From: Planctomycetota bacterium
GTDB lineage: Bacteria > Planctomycetota > GCA-2746535
Reading direction: 5' to 3'
Assembly: GCA_002746535.1 (NCBI GenBank)
Contig: NVWA01000006.1
Span: 17,410 to 81,409, forward strand
DNA length: 64,000 nucleotides
In this document: positions 18,512-29,517 of the stretch, one piece after another
Numbering within the stretch: position 1 is the first letter of the stretch
Layout of the letters: every line of letters starts with the position of its first letter
Notes under the pieces: model-generated
Databases searched by the model: none
What the model was told of the DNA's origin: nothing
What the model saw: only the letters and a program-made list of their open reading frames with translations
Made by a program: the position numbers and the translations under genes

Positions 18512-20098
18512 TTAGGAACTACACGATAGCATCGAGCAGCCTGGTTTTACTCGAGCCCATTCAGGACGTTTTTCGGCAAATTTTGATTTTCCTGCTTGTT
18601 CTGTGTAAGGGTTTCTTAATACATCTAGTAGTTCATTAACTCTTGAATGGTCATCTTTTTCAGAGAGTTCAATTGCTTCTTGAGCTAGGTAATTTCTTAG
18701 TACATATAAAGGGTTATTCGAATTCATTTTATTTACGCGTCCATCATTTTTTATATTTCGATTTTTAAATATCTTTTGATAAGAAAGAAACCAACTATAG
18801 AATTTATCCAGGATGGTATCATTCAATTCATTTTCTTTATAAAATGCTGGTAATAAATTAACTTGAATATCTTCTTTTGATAAATTATTTTCTAAATTTA
18901 ATGTTGAGATATTTCGGTAAAATAAGGTCATGTCTATTTCAGCTATTTGAAGTAATTTTGGGATTTCATCAATTAATGTTTGATCCGATTCTTGGTTGAA
19001 TACGTTAAAGCCTAATTTGTTTGCCATCATGTTATTAAAGCCGCTTAGGTAGGTTTGTGAGTAACTTTCTAGAATGTCCTGTAGCGATTTCACATCTTCA
19101 ATTAATGGATATATGGCATTTGCTAGTTGGACTAAATTCCATTTGGCTATCATTGGTTGATTGCCAAAACAATATCGTTTTCCACTTGCATCAGTTGTGT
19201 TTGGCGTCCAAGTTGGATCATAATTTTCCAGCCATCCGTATGGGCCGTAGTCAATTGTTAATCCTAATATTGACATATTATCTGTATTCATGACACCATG
19301 TACGAAACCTACTCTCATCCAATGCACAATCATCTGCGCTGTATTTGTAGCGACTTCTTGAAACCATTTCAAATAGTTTTCTTTATTGCCTTGACCAATA
19401 TGTGGAAAATCTGTTTCTAGTGTATAGTTGGCTAGTTTTTTTAATAATTCTATATCTCCTCTGGAGGTTGGTAATTCAAAATGACCAAATCTTGTGAAGG
19501 AAGGAGCTACCCTGCAGACTACTGCTCCTTGTTCATAATGTGCATTGCCATCATAAAACATATCGCGCATAACTTCTTCGCCAGTATTGATAAGGCTTAG
19601 TGCCCTTGTGGTCGGTACGCCTAAATGAAACATTGATTCACTGCAAAGAAATTCTCTAATGGATGAACGAAGTACGGCATAACCGTCTGCCGATCTTGAA
19701 TAAGGGGTAGGTCCTGCTCCTTTGAGTTGCAATGCCCATCGGTCACCTTTAGAATTAATGACGTCACCAAGATTAATGGCTCTTCCATCTCCGAGTTGCC
19801 CGGCCCAATTTCCAAATTGATGTCCTCCATAACATGTAGCATGAGGATTCATTTGGTCTAATTGTTGGTTCCCAGAAAATACTTTCGTGAACTCTTCTGT
19901 TAGGCAATCCTTTTCTTCAAGATCTAAAATTGATGCAACTTCTTTTGAAAAAGAGATTAATTTTGGATTTTTGACTTGTTCTGGTTTTGCATATGAATAA
20001 AAAGAATTGAAAACTTGTCTAGAGTAATTATCTATTTCTTCATCTTTAGGTAATTCTCTAGTAGATTTGTTATCAAAACGCCACTTGTTCATAGACAT
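18512..20098 (-). CDS. selO: SelO/YdiU family protein adenylyltransferase
   Basis: The protein has 528 residues, and its start has GAGG eight bases upstream. The pseudokinase-like fold that transfers AMP to Ser/Thr/Tyr of proteins is recognised from QFGNWAGQLGDGRAINLG, RSSIREFLCSESMFHLGVPTTRAL, FVHGVMNTDNMS and TIDYGPYGWLE. The C-terminus is LSCSS, with Cys at the third position from the end. That is the place of selenocysteine in animal SelO, so this is the usual bacterial Cys form. The family is linked to the oxidative-stress response. It is convergent with the exporter gene, with only 5 bases between them. Confidence 0.93.
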   Translation of the reverse strand: MSMNKWRFDNKSTRELPKDEEIDNYSRQVFNSFYSYAKPEQVKNPKLISFSKEVASILDLEEKDCLTEEFTKVFSGNQQLDQMNPHATCYGGHQFGNWAGQLGDGRAINLGDVINSKGDRWALQLKGAGPTPYSRSADGYAVLRSSIREFLCSESMFHLGVPTTRALSLINTGEEVMRDMFYDGNAHYEQGAVVCRVAPSFTRFGHFELPTSRGDIELLKKLANYTLETDFPHIGQGNKENYLKWFQEVATNTAQMIVHWMRVGFVHGVMNTDNMSILGLTIDYGPYGWLENYDPTWTPNTTDASGKRYCFGNQPMIAKWNLVQLANAIYPLIEDVKSLQDILESYSQTYLSGFNNMMANKLGFNVFNQESDQTLIDEIPKLLQIAEIDMTLFYRNISTLNLENNLSKEDIQVNLLPAFYKENELNDTILDKFYSWFLSYQKIFKNRNIKNDGRVNKMNSNNPLYVLRNYLAQEAIELSEKDDHSRVNELLDVLRNPYTEQAGKSKFAEKRPEWARVKPGCSMLSCSS

Positions 20099-20204
20099 TG
20101 AATTAGCCTCGTGAGTATGTATTTAATTAAATATAAGAGTATTTTATATATTTCATCAGATTTATCCTTAAAGAAAAAGGTGGCCTCATATTATCGTGAT
20201 CTTT

Positions 20205-22133
20205 TTAAATTGAAGCTCTATCAGGAAATGGAATCATTATATCAGATTCTATACTGGCTTTTCTAGAAACGATTGGTAAGTCCCATTTTTTATTTGTTTT
20301 AATATCCTCAATTGTAGCTTTTGAAGAGTTTAAGTTGGCTTTAAAGGATGAAATGTCGTTACCGTCTTTTTCTATTAGCAATAACCAACCTACAGTAACA
20401 GTCTTTTTATTTTCCGTTGTATCAAATTGTAATCTAGGTAAAAAATGGTCTGTTAAATACTGACAAGATAAACTGCATTCTCCAAATGGTAAAAGAACTA
20501 ATCTTGTTCCATTATGAGAAATGCTGAATTGACCTTCATGTTTATAGATGGCATCTTTTAAACCATGGAAATTCCATGTTATTCTGTTTTGACTTTGAAG
20601 TTCAATCTCATCAATGATGACATAAAAGTCTTTATCTACCATGTATGCATGACGATCGAATTTTATTAATTGATTACCGTATCCTCTTTCAAGTCGAGAA
20701 ACGACATAATCAATATCTTCAGATGGGGAGAGCTGTTGAAAGTGAGCTATGGGGCTATCGGCTGTTAACTGTCCTTGGCCATCTATTAAAATAGTATTAT
20801 GGGCTTTTGTCGAATAGGAGATGTGATCAGGATCATCCAGTCTTAAACCTGTTGACCAATCATGCAAGTAACCTGGGTCTGCCAGAAGAGTTGTGCCAAA
20901 AGCATCAAGTACAACTGAATTTAAATCAAATTGACAGTGGGGATCATCAAAGACTTTACCGCGAGCCCTACCAGCCTTCATACCCAGCAATTTCGCGTTT
21001 GGGTCTATTAGGCTATCTCTTAATGTCATAATGCCTGCACTATGAAATACAGCTGAAGTGGGTAAGTCAACAGGTGGTTCAGATTCCAAGTTTGGGTCTC
21101 CGAATATAAATCCAGCACTATCGCTATATTTAAATTGACTAGCCCACCATTGAATTTTTTTGTCTTGAAATTCTGCAGCAAAAATTAAAGCAAGGGTTTT
21201 GATGTTACTATGCACAAATCGTGCATCACAACCCTCAGGTATAGAATATTCTCTTTCATCTTTATGGGTGCGTGAAAAATGTCTGGTTAATATTTGGCCG
21301 GAAACACCATAAGGGCAATCATTAAAGTTTGCAACAGTTTTGTCTTCAATGTGAAAATAGAAATGTGGATAGCACATTCGATCTAATTTTTTTGCTTTTT
21401 GATGAAAGATATTGGGCCAACCATTCATTTTGAAAGCCAAAAGACCTTTAATGGCATTGCCCATTCCATAAGCCCAATAGCCATTTGTTTCTAAACAAAC
21501 ACCGGCATCATCATACCACTCTATGTAACGTAATAAATGTGCCCTGACTATTTCAATTTCATTTGAAAGGTCTATGTCGTGTTTATCCATGACTACTAAT
21601 AATTCTGCCATAGGGCCACAGTAAACAGAGAGATGATTCATAGTTCTATTACCATAAAGGTATTTATTTTTTGCCTGACATTCATCCATAAAGAGATCAA
21701 CAATTTCATCTTTCAATTTTGTGATGAATAGGCTTATTTCTTCGTCAGATAATTCTTCAGCGATCCAATCAAAAGTTCTAGCACAGTGGCTGGCAAATGC
21801 TGATATCCCTAAACTAAATGTGTTGTCATTTTTATTATTTTTGTACTCAGGTAATTTTAAGACTTGTAATAAGGTATCTTTTGCTTTATTTAGATATCTT
21901 TTGTCTTTCGTTAATTGCCATGCAAAAGCGCAAGTTTCAGCCCGACATAATGGTTGATTCAGAATAGCATGTTCATCAACCTTAATGTCTAATGTTGGAA
22001 TTAAATTATCATTGGCCCGAGCGATTATGGCATCGTAGTCTTTCTCAAAAGTGCTATGTTTGGCCTTAGATTTTAGTTTGGGCAAGTCCGTTTTGGTGAA
22101 ATATAAATGAGGGTGTTGTTTTGAATTTGACAT
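20205..22133 (-). CDS. heparinase II/III-like polysaccharide lyase family protein
   Basis: The protein has 642 residues. An N-terminal alpha/alpha-toroid part (HPHLYFTKTDLPKLKSKA through about 330) is followed by a beta-sandwich half with SYSTKAHNTILIDGQGQ, as in heparinase II/III C-terminal domains, and DFYVIIDEIE. These enzymes cleave acidic polysaccharides such as heparin-like glycans or alginate oligomers. No signal peptide is visible, which suggests action on imported oligosaccharides in the cytoplasm. No transporter or sulfatase lies beside it. The lyase call is secure at superfamily level only. Confidence 0.8.
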   Translation of the reverse strand: MSNSKQHPHLYFTKTDLPKLKSKAKHSTFEKDYDAIIARANDNLIPTLDIKVDEHAILNQPLCRAETCAFAWQLTKDKRYLNKAKDTLLQVLKLPEYKNNKNDNTFSLGISAFASHCARTFDWIAEELSDEEISLFITKLKDEIVDLFMDECQAKNKYLYGNRTMNHLSVYCGPMAELLVVMDKHDIDLSNEIEIVRAHLLRYIEWYDDAGVCLETNGYWAYGMGNAIKGLLAFKMNGWPNIFHQKAKKLDRMCYPHFYFHIEDKTVANFNDCPYGVSGQILTRHFSRTHKDEREYSIPEGCDARFVHSNIKTLALIFAAEFQDKKIQWWASQFKYSDSAGFIFGDPNLESEPPVDLPTSAVFHSAGIMTLRDSLIDPNAKLLGMKAGRARGKVFDDPHCQFDLNSVVLDAFGTTLLADPGYLHDWSTGLRLDDPDHISYSTKAHNTILIDGQGQLTADSPIAHFQQLSPSEDIDYVVSRLERGYGNQLIKFDRHAYMVDKDFYVIIDEIELQSQNRITWNFHGLKDAIYKHEGQFSISHNGTRLVLLPFGECSLSCQYLTDHFLPRLQFDTTENKKTVTVGWLLLIEKDGNDISSFKANLNSSKATIEDIKTNKKWDLPIVSRKASIESDIMIPFPDRASI

Positions 22134-22288
22134 TTAAATTACCAGATTTAAAAGTAAATTTAAATGATATCAGTTTCTAGATTTTTATGCGAGATTCAAA
22201 TGTATTATGGTAAGTGAAAAGTGTCAAATATTTGAGAAAAGTATTAGGGTATATGAGGTGATTGTTCGGATTCACCAAGATATAGTTT

Positions 22289-22972
22289 TTATAAAATTCC
22301 ATGTTCCTGAAAACTGTAATGTTTATCATTTCCTTTGCCAATAATAATATGGTCTAGTAGATCTATATCAAGCAATTGAAGCGAAGATTTAATCTTCTGT
22401 GTAATTTGTTTGTCTGCATTTGATGGAATTATGTTTCCAGTAGGGTGGTTGTGTGCAATGATTACTCTTGACGCTTTATTTAACAAAGCTTTTTCGGCAA
22501 TTTCTCTAGGATAAACGGCAGCTTGATCAACTGTTCCTTGGGTAATTTTTTTAGTAATAATATTATTTGAAGAGCCCATGAATATAGAAGCGAAGAATTC
22601 CTTTTTTTCATTTGATAGCATCGACTTTAATAAAGGGATTAAATCTTCTGGACCTGAAATAGTGACATTATTTTTTAATTCAACTTCATGTAATTTTATA
22701 TGAGTTTGGTAAAAGAGATGGAGTAGGATAGCGGAACTTTCACCAATTCCGTTAAAATTAATTAAATCTTCTGTAGTAGCGCTAAGTACATTATTGATTG
22801 ATCCGAAATGAGTTAATAATTCTTTAGCTAAACTTTTGGTGTCTTTTCGCGGGATAGAAAAGTGTAATATTAATTCTAAAAATTCGTGGTCAGATAAGGA
22901 GTCTCTTCCGGCAGATAAAAACCGTTTTTTCAAACGTAGACGGTGGCCATTGTTGATTGTGTCTTTAACCAT
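22289..22972 (-). CDS. radC: RadC family JAB-domain protein
   Basis: The protein has 227 residues. An N-terminal helix-hairpin-helix-like part (TEDLINFNGIGESSAILL) is followed by the JAB/MPN metal site IAHNHPTGNIIPSNAD. The zinc ligands H-x-H and the downstream Asp are intact. RadC proteins are common in bacteria and in mobile elements; their role in DNA repair is not proven. The gene overlaps the end of nadC by 8 bases and is probably translated from the same message. Confidence 0.9.
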   Translation of the reverse strand: MVKDTINNGHRLRLKKRFLSAGRDSLSDHEFLELILHFSIPRKDTKSLAKELLTHFGSINNVLSATTEDLINFNGIGESSAILLHLFYQTHIKLHEVELKNNVTISGPEDLIPLLKSMLSNEKKEFFASIFMGSSNNIITKKITQGTVDQAAVYPREIAEKALLNKASRVIIAHNHPTGNIIPSNADKQITQKIKSSLQLLDIDLLDHIIIGKGNDKHYSFQEHGIL

Positions 22973-23837
22973 CGAGCCCTATATCCAATGCTTTTACACT
23001 GTGGGTTAAAGCGCCTACAGATATACGGTCAACGCCAGATTCTGCGATCTTTTTTACTGTTTTTAAATTTACACCACCACTTGCTTCTAATAGTATTTTT
23101 GGTGCTAATGAATTTTTTAGATTCACGGCTCTTTTTAAAAAAGCAGGTTTCATGTTATCAAGAAGAATAATCTGAGGAGATGCTAATAGGGCTTCTTCTA
23201 GTTGACTTAAGTGGTCAATTTCAACAATAATTTTTATCTTTTTTTTGCCAATAGATTTCTTTGCTCTCTGTATGCATTCTTTAATGGGATTCTTTGTGAG
23301 CTTTGAGACACTTGCAATGTGATTGTCTTTGATCATGACCATGTCATATAGACCTATGCGATGATTATAACCCCCGCCGCAAGTCACGGCATATTTCTCC
23401 AGTAAGCGCCACCCAGGTGTTGTTTTTCTAGTATCAAGAATTTTTGCATTTGTGTGTTTAATTAAATCGGCATATTGTTTGGTAATACTGGCAATACCTG
23501 AAAGTCTTTGAATAAAGTTTAATAGTATTCTTTCTGCAGTTAGTACCTCTGATGTTAACCCAGAAATTTTGGCAATTTTTGTATTCGGGCTTAGATTGTT
23601 TCCATCTTTTTTTAATAGGGATATTTTTGCATTTGGTGCAATTTTTTCCAATGTATATTTGGCAATATCCATGCCTGATAAGATTCCCTTTTCTCTTGAA
23701 ACCAAAAAGCCTTTAAATTCTTCATCTGGTAAATTGACAGCTTTACTGGTGATATCTCCTGTAGAAATATCCTCTTGAATTGCTTGGTCGACAATTAATT
23801 TATAAGAAGAAGGCGTTAGTTTTTTAAGTGATACCAT
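22965..23837 (-). CDS. nadC: nicotinate-nucleotide pyrophosphorylase (carboxylating)
   Basis: The 290-residue protein has the usual length of NadC (quinolinate phosphoribosyltransferase), which converts quinolinate and PRPP to nicotinate mononucleotide in de novo NAD synthesis. Diagnostic segments are LNFIQRLSGIAS, LDTRKTTPGWRLLEKYAVTCGGGYNHRIGLYDMVMIKDNH, seen in two conserved blocks, and LEASGGVNLKTVKKIAESGVDRISVGALTHS. Arg and Lys residues of the substrate pocket (R in DTRKTTPG, H in YNHR, K in MIKDNH) are present. It heads the nadC-radC pair. Confidence 0.96.
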   Translation of the reverse strand: MVSLKKLTPSSYKLIVDQAIQEDISTGDITSKAVNLPDEEFKGFLVSREKGILSGMDIAKYTLEKIAPNAKISLLKKDGNNLSPNTKIAKISGLTSEVLTAERILLNFIQRLSGIASITKQYADLIKHTNAKILDTRKTTPGWRLLEKYAVTCGGGYNHRIGLYDMVMIKDNHIASVSKLTKNPIKECIQRAKKSIGKKKIKIIVEIDHLSQLEEALLASPQIILLDNMKPAFLKRAVNLKNSLAPKILLEASGGVNLKTVKKIAESGVDRISVGALTHSVKALDIGLDG

Positions 23838-23895
23838 TGAAGTTCTTCTTTAAGAGACATAGCAACTCGCATTTGCTAAATTTCTTGAATTAAGA

Positions 23896-24984
<1,089 letters not shown>

Positions 24985-25067
24985 TTAAATTTAATGTGTA
25001 AATTTGATTGAAGAATTATGGTTTCTAATTTTATTTTGGCAACATTAAATTGAGAAGTACTTTGCTT

Positions 25068-25673
25068 TTACAGACGATGTACTTTGATATTTTGTTGATA
25101 GGTGCAGTGATTGTTTTCTAAATCTAAATAATATAGATTTTTATCTTTTGCGTAACAATCAGGACAATAATTGGGTGTTTGTGGTAGTGGAATACCAGGA
25201 AGAGTTACTCGGACCTTAAAAGGAACCGTTTGTTTTTTGCATGATTCGCATAATAATAGGCTATGGCCTTTTGTTCCCATGCCTGGGTGTAGTTTTTTCA
25301 AAGGTTTTTGACCTGAATAAATTGTATCAAGCCATCTTTCTTGGAACGTTGTAATTTCTTGAAACCCTAGTTGTGGAAAACATTTTGTAAGGGCGCCATA
25401 TAGACAATCTACAATCCAATATTCTTTTAACCAAGCCGTTTTATCTTGGTCAAGATTCATTGACGGAATATTAGCTGATAGTAAAACAAACATTTCTTCA
25501 ATTTGTTCTTTATATTTTGATTTATTGTGAAATCCAAAATCGTTTTTTAACCATCTACAAGTTTCTTCAACTTCTTCACGACAAATGGCATTGATAAATC
25601 GAAGGGTTAATTCAGATTCTGTGATGGCTTTTTCAGTTTTTTTATCAAAACCAACAATGATTAAATAGCTCAT
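25068..25673 (-). CDS. uncharacterised protein with C-terminal CxxC pairs
   Basis: I do not recognise this 201-residue protein. The first 130 residues are helical and charged with several Trp. The last 60 hold two CxxC pairs, Cys142/Cys145 and Cys170/Cys173, separated by a short beta-rich stretch ending IPLPQTPNYCPDC. This looks like a zinc-ribbon. No signal peptide or membrane segment is seen. It lies between fusA and leuB on the same strand, about 150 bases after a fusA terminator, so it is likely transcribed on its own. Confidence 0.6.
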   Translation of the reverse strand: MSYLIIVGFDKKTEKAITESELTLRFINAICREEVEETCRWLKNDFGFHNKSKYKEQIEEMFVLLSANIPSMNLDQDKTAWLKEYWIVDCLYGALTKCFPQLGFQEITTFQERWLDTIYSGQKPLKKLHPGMGTKGHSLLLCESCKKQTVPFKVRVTLPGIPLPQTPNYCPDCYAKDKNLYYLDLENNHCTYQQNIKVHRL

Positions 25674-25773
25674 TAAATTCCCAAGTGATATGTAAGTAGA
25701 CTTTAGGATATATCGGCTTTTTAGTAGAATCTTTAACCAAAAATATGGGAAAGTTTGGGTAAATATGAAGAAA

Positions 25774-25803
25774 TTAGGCCAAACCCATTTAGATTTGGCC
25801 TAA
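25774..25803 (-). terminator. putative terminator after fusA
   Basis: A perfect 10-base inverted repeat (TTAGGCCAAA at 25774-25783, TTTGGCCTAA at 25794-25803) has a 10-base loop. On the minus strand it is followed by TTTCTTC. It lies 18 bases beyond the fusA stop codon. Confidence 0.7.
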
Positions 25804-25820
25804 AAATGTATGCGAATTGA

Positions 25821-27917
25821 CTATTTCTTATTACCGGCTTCTTTTTTCTTTCTAGCTTCTTCTGCTAGAGCTTCTTGAACTGCAACCGGTACTTTACGGT
25901 ACGTTAGGAATTCCATTGAAAATCCAGCTTTACCTTGTGTTTTTGATCTTATTTCCGTTGAGTAGCCAAACATTTCTTTCAAAGGTACTTCACCTCTAAT
26001 AACAACATTGTCGCCTTGAGTATCTTGACCTGTTAAAATACCTCTTCTTGATGCCAAGTCGCCTTGAACAGTTCCTTGATATTCCATAGGTGTTTCAATC
26101 TCAATGCTCATAATCGGCTCTAACACATTTGGATTACTTTGCAAAAAGAACTCTCTAAAGGCTCCTTTTGCTGCGGCACGGAAAGCCATTTCAGATGAGT
26201 CAACATCATGATAAGAGCCATCTTTTAAAGTCACTTTTAATCCTAATACAGGATAACCACATAGTGGGCCTTTTTCAATTGATTCTCTAAAGCCTTTATC
26301 AACCGCAGGAATGTATTCTCTAGGGATACGTCCTTGTGTGATTTTATCAACGAATTCATAATCAACTTCAGCATCATCATCCAACAATTCGAATGTTCCA
26401 ACCACATGACCATATTGTCCTGAACCACCTGTTTGTTTTTTATGTTTATAATCGAATGCTGTTGTGCCACCCAATCTTTCACGATAGGCTACCTGAGGCA
26501 TGCCGACTACTACTTCGGCTTTATATTCTCTTTTGATTCTTTCAACGTAGATTTCTAAGTGGAGTTCGCCCATGCCACTAATAATAGTTTGTGCACTTTC
26601 TTCATCAACTCGAACTCTGAAAGTAGGATCTTCTCGCATAAATCTATTTAACGCTTTTGATATTTGATCAACATCTTTTCTTTCTTTAGGTTCGATGGCA
26701 AATGAAATGACGGGCTCAGGTACAAAAATAGATTCCATGGCAACATTTAATTGACCATCGCTAAATGTATCGCCTGTTGAGCAGTCAACTCCTAACATGG
26801 CAATGATGTCACCTGCAGATGCTTCATCTTCATCAACTCTATCGTTAGAAAACATTCTAACAATTCTTGAGACTCGAATTTTCTTTCCCGTACGATTATT
26901 AATGACTGAATCACCTTTTCGCATTGTTCCTTGATAAATTCTAGTGTATGTTAACTGACCAAATTGTTCGTCAGTTAATTTAAATGCCATGGCAACTAAT
27001 GGTTTGTCTGGATCAGGCAAAATTTCAACTTCTTTTTCAGTTTTATATTCAGTGGCTTTATACTTTCGGTCTATTGGTGAAGGCAGATATTCTAATACGG
27101 CATCTAAGGCAGTTTGAACTCCTTTATTTTTAAAAGCTGAACCTAGCATTACTGGTACAAATTCACAAGCAATTGTAGCTTTTCTAATGACTGGATTTAT
27201 ATCCGCCGGCGTAATTTCAGCTTCTTCCATTACTTTTTCTGCAAGGTCGTCATCGAACATCGTTAATGCATCAAGAAGAATTTCTCGGTATTCTTTTGCT
27301 TTATCGGCTAAATCATCTGGGATTTCTTCAGTGCGTACAGTTTCGCCATTTTCACCATCATAATAATAGGCCTTCATTTCTATCAAATCTACGATGCCTT
27401 TAAAATCATCTTCTGCGCCAATTGGTAAACTAATAAATTCTGCATTTAATTTTAGTTTATCAACTATTTGATCTTTAACTGAGAAAGGGTCTGCACCTGT
27501 TCGGTCCATTTTATTAATAAATGCGATCCTAGGTATATTGTACCTTTTCATTTGTCTATCGACTGTTAAAGACTGAGATTGTACGCCACCAACAGAGCAA
27601 AGAATCATAATGCCACCATCTAACACTCTTAAAGATCGTTCAACTTCTATGGTGAAATCTACATGTCCAGGTGTATCAATAATATTAATTTTATGGTTTT
27701 CCCATTCTACGGTAGTTGCAGCTGATGTAATTGTAATGCCTTTTTCTTTTTCAAGTTCCATGTGATCCATTGTTGCGCCATCACCTTTTCCACGAACTTC
27801 TTCAATTTTGTGGATTTTTCCACAATAGAATAAAATTCGTTCTGTCATGGTTGTTTTACCTGAATCAATGTGGGCTGAAATTCCTATGTTTCGAACATGG
27901 TTTAAATCTTGTTTCAT
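25821..27917 (-). CDS. fusA: translation elongation factor G, mitochondrial-like (spd) type
   Basis: The 698-residue protein is a full-length EF-G: GTPase domain with [21 protein letters not shown] and [11 protein letters not shown], then domains II-V ending in a lysine-rich tail. It drives ribosomal translocation. The P-loop has AHIDSGKTT where the common EF-G has AHIDAGKTT, and the next segment ([24 protein letters not shown]) also resembles mitochondrial EF-G1 and the 'spd' EF-G of spirochaetes and planctomycetes. That subgroup is usually accompanied by a second EF-G elsewhere. A GAGG Shine-Dalgarno precedes the ATG. It stands alone, not in a str operon. Confidence 0.95.
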   Translation of the reverse strand: MKQDLNHVRNIGISAHIDSGKTTMTERILFYCGKIHKIEEVRGKGDGATMDHMELEKEKGITITSAATTVEWENHKINIIDTPGHVDFTIEVERSLRVLDGGIMILCSVGGVQSQSLTVDRQMKRYNIPRIAFINKMDRTGADPFSVKDQIVDKLKLNAEFISLPIGAEDDFKGIVDLIEMKAYYYDGENGETVRTEEIPDDLADKAKEYREILLDALTMFDDDLAEKVMEEAEITPADINPVIRKATIACEFVPVMLGSAFKNKGVQTALDAVLEYLPSPIDRKYKATEYKTEKEVEILPDPDKPLVAMAFKLTDEQFGQLTYTRIYQGTMRKGDSVINNRTGKKIRVSRIVRMFSNDRVDEDEASAGDIIAMLGVDCSTGDTFSDGQLNVAMESIFVPEPVISFAIEPKERKDVDQISKALNRFMREDPTFRVRVDEESAQTIISGMGELHLEIYVERIKREYKAEVVVGMPQVAYRERLGGTTAFDYKHKKQTGGSGQYGHVVGTFELLDDDAEVDYEFVDKITQGRIPREYIPAVDKGFRESIEKGPLCGYPVLGLKVTLKDGSYHDVDSSEMAFRAAAKGAFREFFLQSNPNVLEPIMSIEIETPMEYQGTVQGDLASRRGILTGQDTQGDNVVIRGEVPLKEMFGYSTEIRSKTQGKAGFSMEFLTYRKVPVAVQEALAEEARKKKEAGNKK

Positions 27918-28121
27918 TGGTTTGCTTCCTCTTGTATATTTATATAATAATAATGATAACGCTTGTGTTTAGGGCGCAGAATTATACTGATATTTAGTTT
28001 TCTCGTTAATAAAACCTTTCTAATTTTTGGTTTTCAAACTAAAATCCTATGCATAAATCGAGTCAATATTTCGAAAATCAATTATTTGAATTAATATGGA
28101 TAATTGACACTATTATTTAAA

Positions 28122-29180
28122 ATGACAATTCTTTCTAGAAAAATCGAAATTCCACACTTTACCAGTATCAAATCTGATGCTTGGGAAGAGTTGCCTCAAG
28201 ATATAATAGAAAATACTCCTTCAGGCACAAAAGTAATTTTAGCGGTTGATCCAACGGTTGAAAAATTATACGGTAAAAAATTAAAATCTATTTTTGATAA
28301 GCATAAAGTTAGTTTTTGTGATGAAATTATCATAGAAGATAGTGATCAAAATCAGGTAGATAAATTAAGTCAATTAATTTTAAAAAATAATGCAGGATTA
28401 GTATTAGGGGTTGGCGGTGGAAGAACTCTTGATGTCAGTCAGTATGCGTCTCATTGTAATAAAATACCATTTATCAGTGTACCTACAACACCTAGTCATG
28501 ATGGTATTTTTAGTCCAGTAGCAGTCATTAGAAATAATAATAAAACATCAAGTATTAAAGTTAATATGCCTTTGGGTGTTGTCGTAGATTTAGAGATTTT
28601 GCAAAATGCACCAATTGATCTAATTAAAGCTGGTATTGGTGATACAATAAGTAATTTATCAGCTGTTAAAGATTGGCAAAAAAGTTACCAAGTAAAACAT
28701 TGTAAGGTCTTTGATGGCTATTCTGCCCTGCAATCTAAATTAGCATATGAACGACTTGTGACCATTAGAAAGATGCCTTTAAACTCTAAAGAATTTTTGC
28801 AAATATTGGTAGAAGGACTAATCTTAAATGGAATGGCGATGGAAATGGCGAATAATTCCTTACCTTGCAGTGGTGCGGAACATATGTTCAGTCATGCTTT
28901 AGATATCATTGGGCCAAAACGTTCTTTACATGGATTACAAGTCGCAGTTGGAACATTAATTACTGAATGTTTACGTGGTGAAGATTTAACGGAGATTTTG
29001 AAATTATTTGATAAATTTAATTTACCAAAGAGTCCATATGATTTAGGATTTAATAAAGAAGAAACCCTGGAAGCCTTAAAATTAGCACCCAGTACAAGGG
29101 CCGAAAGGTATTCTATTTTAAACGAAGTTGAGATAGATGAAGGTGTCATTATTAAGTTAGAATATTGGAAAATTTTATAA
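28122..29180 (+). CDS. egsA: sn-glycerol-1-phosphate dehydrogenase family protein
   Basis: The protein has 352 residues from ATG 28122; an in-frame TTG at 28104 is less likely. It has the iron/zinc-alcohol-dehydrogenase-like fold: GLVLGVGGGRTLDVSQYAS binds NAD(P), VPTTPSHDGIFSPVAV is the substrate/metal loop, and SGAEHMFSHALD supplies metal-binding His. These match the glycerol-1-phosphate dehydrogenases (EgsA/AraM) that reduce DHAP to sn-glycerol-1-phosphate, the stereoisomer of archaeal lipids. The SHDGI motif is closer to archaeal EgsA than to Bacillus AraM. No ether-lipid synthase gene lies nearby. It is divergent from fusA. Confidence 0.82.
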   Translation: MTILSRKIEIPHFTSIKSDAWEELPQDIIENTPSGTKVILAVDPTVEKLYGKKLKSIFDKHKVSFCDEIIIEDSDQNQVDKLSQLILKNNAGLVLGVGGGRTLDVSQYASHCNKIPFISVPTTPSHDGIFSPVAVIRNNNKTSSIKVNMPLGVVVDLEILQNAPIDLIKAGIGDTISNLSAVKDWQKSYQVKHCKVFDGYSALQSKLAYERLVTIRKMPLNSKEFLQILVEGLILNGMAMEMANNSLPCSGAEHMFSHALDIIGPKRSLHGLQVAVGTLITECLRGEDLTEILKLFDKFNLPKSPYDLGFNKEETLEALKLAPSTRAERYSILNEVEIDEGVIIKLEYWKIL

Positions 29181-29325
29181 TAAGACTTTCTGGTATCTAA
29201 GTACTTAAAATTGGTTGTTTTTCATGATTACATCTGCCAGGTTTCCCGATAAAAATCTTGACTTGAATAAAAAGATCAATAATATTTCGCACTCTTTTAC
29301 CGAGAACTTTCAGTTTTTGGTGGAT

Positions 29326-29398
29326 GCCCAGATAGCTCAGTCGGTAGAGCAAGGGACTGAAAATCCCTGTGTCAGTGGTTCAATTCCACTTCTGGGCA
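29326..29398 (+). tRNA. tRNA-Phe (anticodon GAA)
   Basis: The cloverleaf folds completely: acceptor GCCCAGA/TCTGGGC, D stem GCTC/GAGC, anticodon stem AGGGA/TCCCT with loop CTGAAAA (anticodon GAA), T stem AGTGG/CCACT with loop TTCAATT, discriminator A. The CCA end is not encoded. An eight-T run starts four bases beyond the 3' end and probably terminates it. Confidence 0.97.
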
Positions 29399-29517
29399 CT
29401 CTTTTTTTTCTTGTAGACCCTATTGAACCATAAATCGTCTATTTCGTTTTTATCTTATAGCAATATAATGTATGTTGAATTGATACTATTTTTTTAACTT
29501 TTTAATAAATATTTTAT

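Noticed and set aside
29215..29433. 72-codon ORF reading across tRNA-Phe
   Set aside because: The segment IAQSVEQGTENPCVSGSIP is the translated tRNA itself, not a protein.
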